From the NCBI GenBank assembly GCA_963575745.1, contig CAUYUJ010018560.1:1-64000 (forward strand): DNA of 64,000 nt, read 5' to 3'. The number at the start of each line of letters is the position of its first letter. The stretch's first letter is position 1. The notes beneath the pieces were generated by a model. That model searched no databases. It was not told the origin of the DNA and saw only the letters and a program-made list of their open reading frames with translations. Position numbers and translations under genes: made by a program. The stretch comes from Prorocentrum cordatum (taxonomy: Eukaryota > Sar > Dinophyceae > Prorocentrales > Prorocentraceae). Below are positions 63,491 through 64,000 of this stretch, in pieces.

Positions 63491-64000
63491 GCTCCACTGT
63501 CCGAGCCCCCAGGCGCTCCCATATGCTCCCAGGCACTCGCAAGCACACCTAAGCGCTCCCCAGGGCTCTCGTGCGCTCCCAAGCTCTTGCGTTTCCCAGG
63601 CGCTCCGAAGCGCTCTCAGGCGCCCCACGGCGTTTCCCAAGCGCTCCCAAGGCGCTCCCAGGCGTTCCCAAGCGCTCCCATCCGCCCCCAGGTTCCCCAG
63701 GTGCTCCCATGTGGTCTCGAGCGCTCCCAGGCGCTCCCGAACGCCAGGCGCTCCCAAAGCGTCCCAGGCGCTCTGCAGGCGCTCTCCGAGCGTTCCCAGG
63801 CGCTCCCGGGCGCTCCCGTGTGCTCCCACGTGTTCCGAGGGCGCTCCCAGGCGCTCCCTGTTGCCCAGGCGCTTTCAAACGCTCCCAAACGCTTCCTCGG
63901 CGTGTCCCCGGCGATTCCCCGGCGCACCCTGCGCTCCCAGGCGCTCCCAAGCGCTCCCAGGCGCTCCCAGGGGCCCCAAGCGCTCATGGGCGTCCCAAGC
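63491..64000 (+). repeat. 10-bp minisatellite cgctcccagg
   Basis: Irregular tandem of gcgctcccag, gcgctcccaa and cgttcccaag to the end of the window. Trp/Glu/Arg/Gly-rich frames on the minus strand are artefacts. Confidence 0.93.

Noticed and set aside
59548-63548. Minus-strand proteins of 625-700 residues
   Set aside because: They read through repeat arrays A, F2 and F3, whose units lack stops by composition. No domain.
1-64000. Spliced-leader RNA, tRNA or rRNA genes, telomeric repeats
   Set aside because: I looked for tttggctcaag, GGTTCGAATCC-type B boxes with paired arms, rRNA-like conserved stretches and TTTAGGG arrays. None was convincing, though a small tRNA could be missed without a covariance search.

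Overview
The window looks like nuclear DNA of a dinoflagellate, or a very similar large-genome, GC-rich protist. I infer this from four things: a gene cut into short exons by long introns that begin with GC (one with GA) and end in AG; reverse transcriptase and tyrosine recombinase motifs (YIDN, LRHGGAS, RGRW) of a kind I associate with dinoflagellate retroelements; the very low density of readable genes; and the mass of tandem, inverted and dispersed repeats. No tRNA, rRNA, spliced-leader gene, CRISPR array or bacterial-type operon was found.

Layout. 1-9.0 kb: a plus-strand gene for a coiled-coil protein in at least six short exons (998-8692) separated by repeat-filled introns. 9.1-17.2 kb: dispersed and tandem repeats, including a 151-bp satellite (14.47-15.96 kb) and a 102-bp satellite (16.25-17.22 kb). 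17.41-30.33 kb: a block bounded by two 1.4-kb arms in inverted orientation. Inside it lies a 6267-bp tyrosine-recombinase retrotransposon (19478-25744) of the DIRS order with PAT-type split direct repeats. It carries a small membrane ORF, a gag-like ORF, RT, RNase H, a tyrosine recombinase and a PC-motif DNA methyltransferase. It sits exactly in the centre of a palindromic junction of a local repeat and has no target-site duplication. 30.3-32.2 kb: a broken gene with an endonuclease/exonuclease/phosphatase-like signature (CGDFNMA), peppered with 18-26-nt hairpins that share an invariant core and loop but have covarying stems. 34.8-36.5 kb: remains of a retroelement polyprotein with an integrase-like end. 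45.5-47.0 kb, minus strand: a decayed PIF1-like helicase with an intact Walker A. The rest (36.5-45 kb, 47-64 kb) is almost entirely satellites, microsatellites, homopolymer tracts and inverted segmental copies.

How the parts relate. The only complete set of cooperating genes is the retrotransposon: gag-like protein and RT/RNase H for replication, recombinase for integration of a circular intermediate, methyltransferase of unknown use. In-frame stops in RT/RNase H and in the methyltransferase suggest that this copy is no longer autonomous, although its termini are nearly intact. The other coding relics look like degraded mobile-element or gene fragments in a region shaped by local duplication and inversion.
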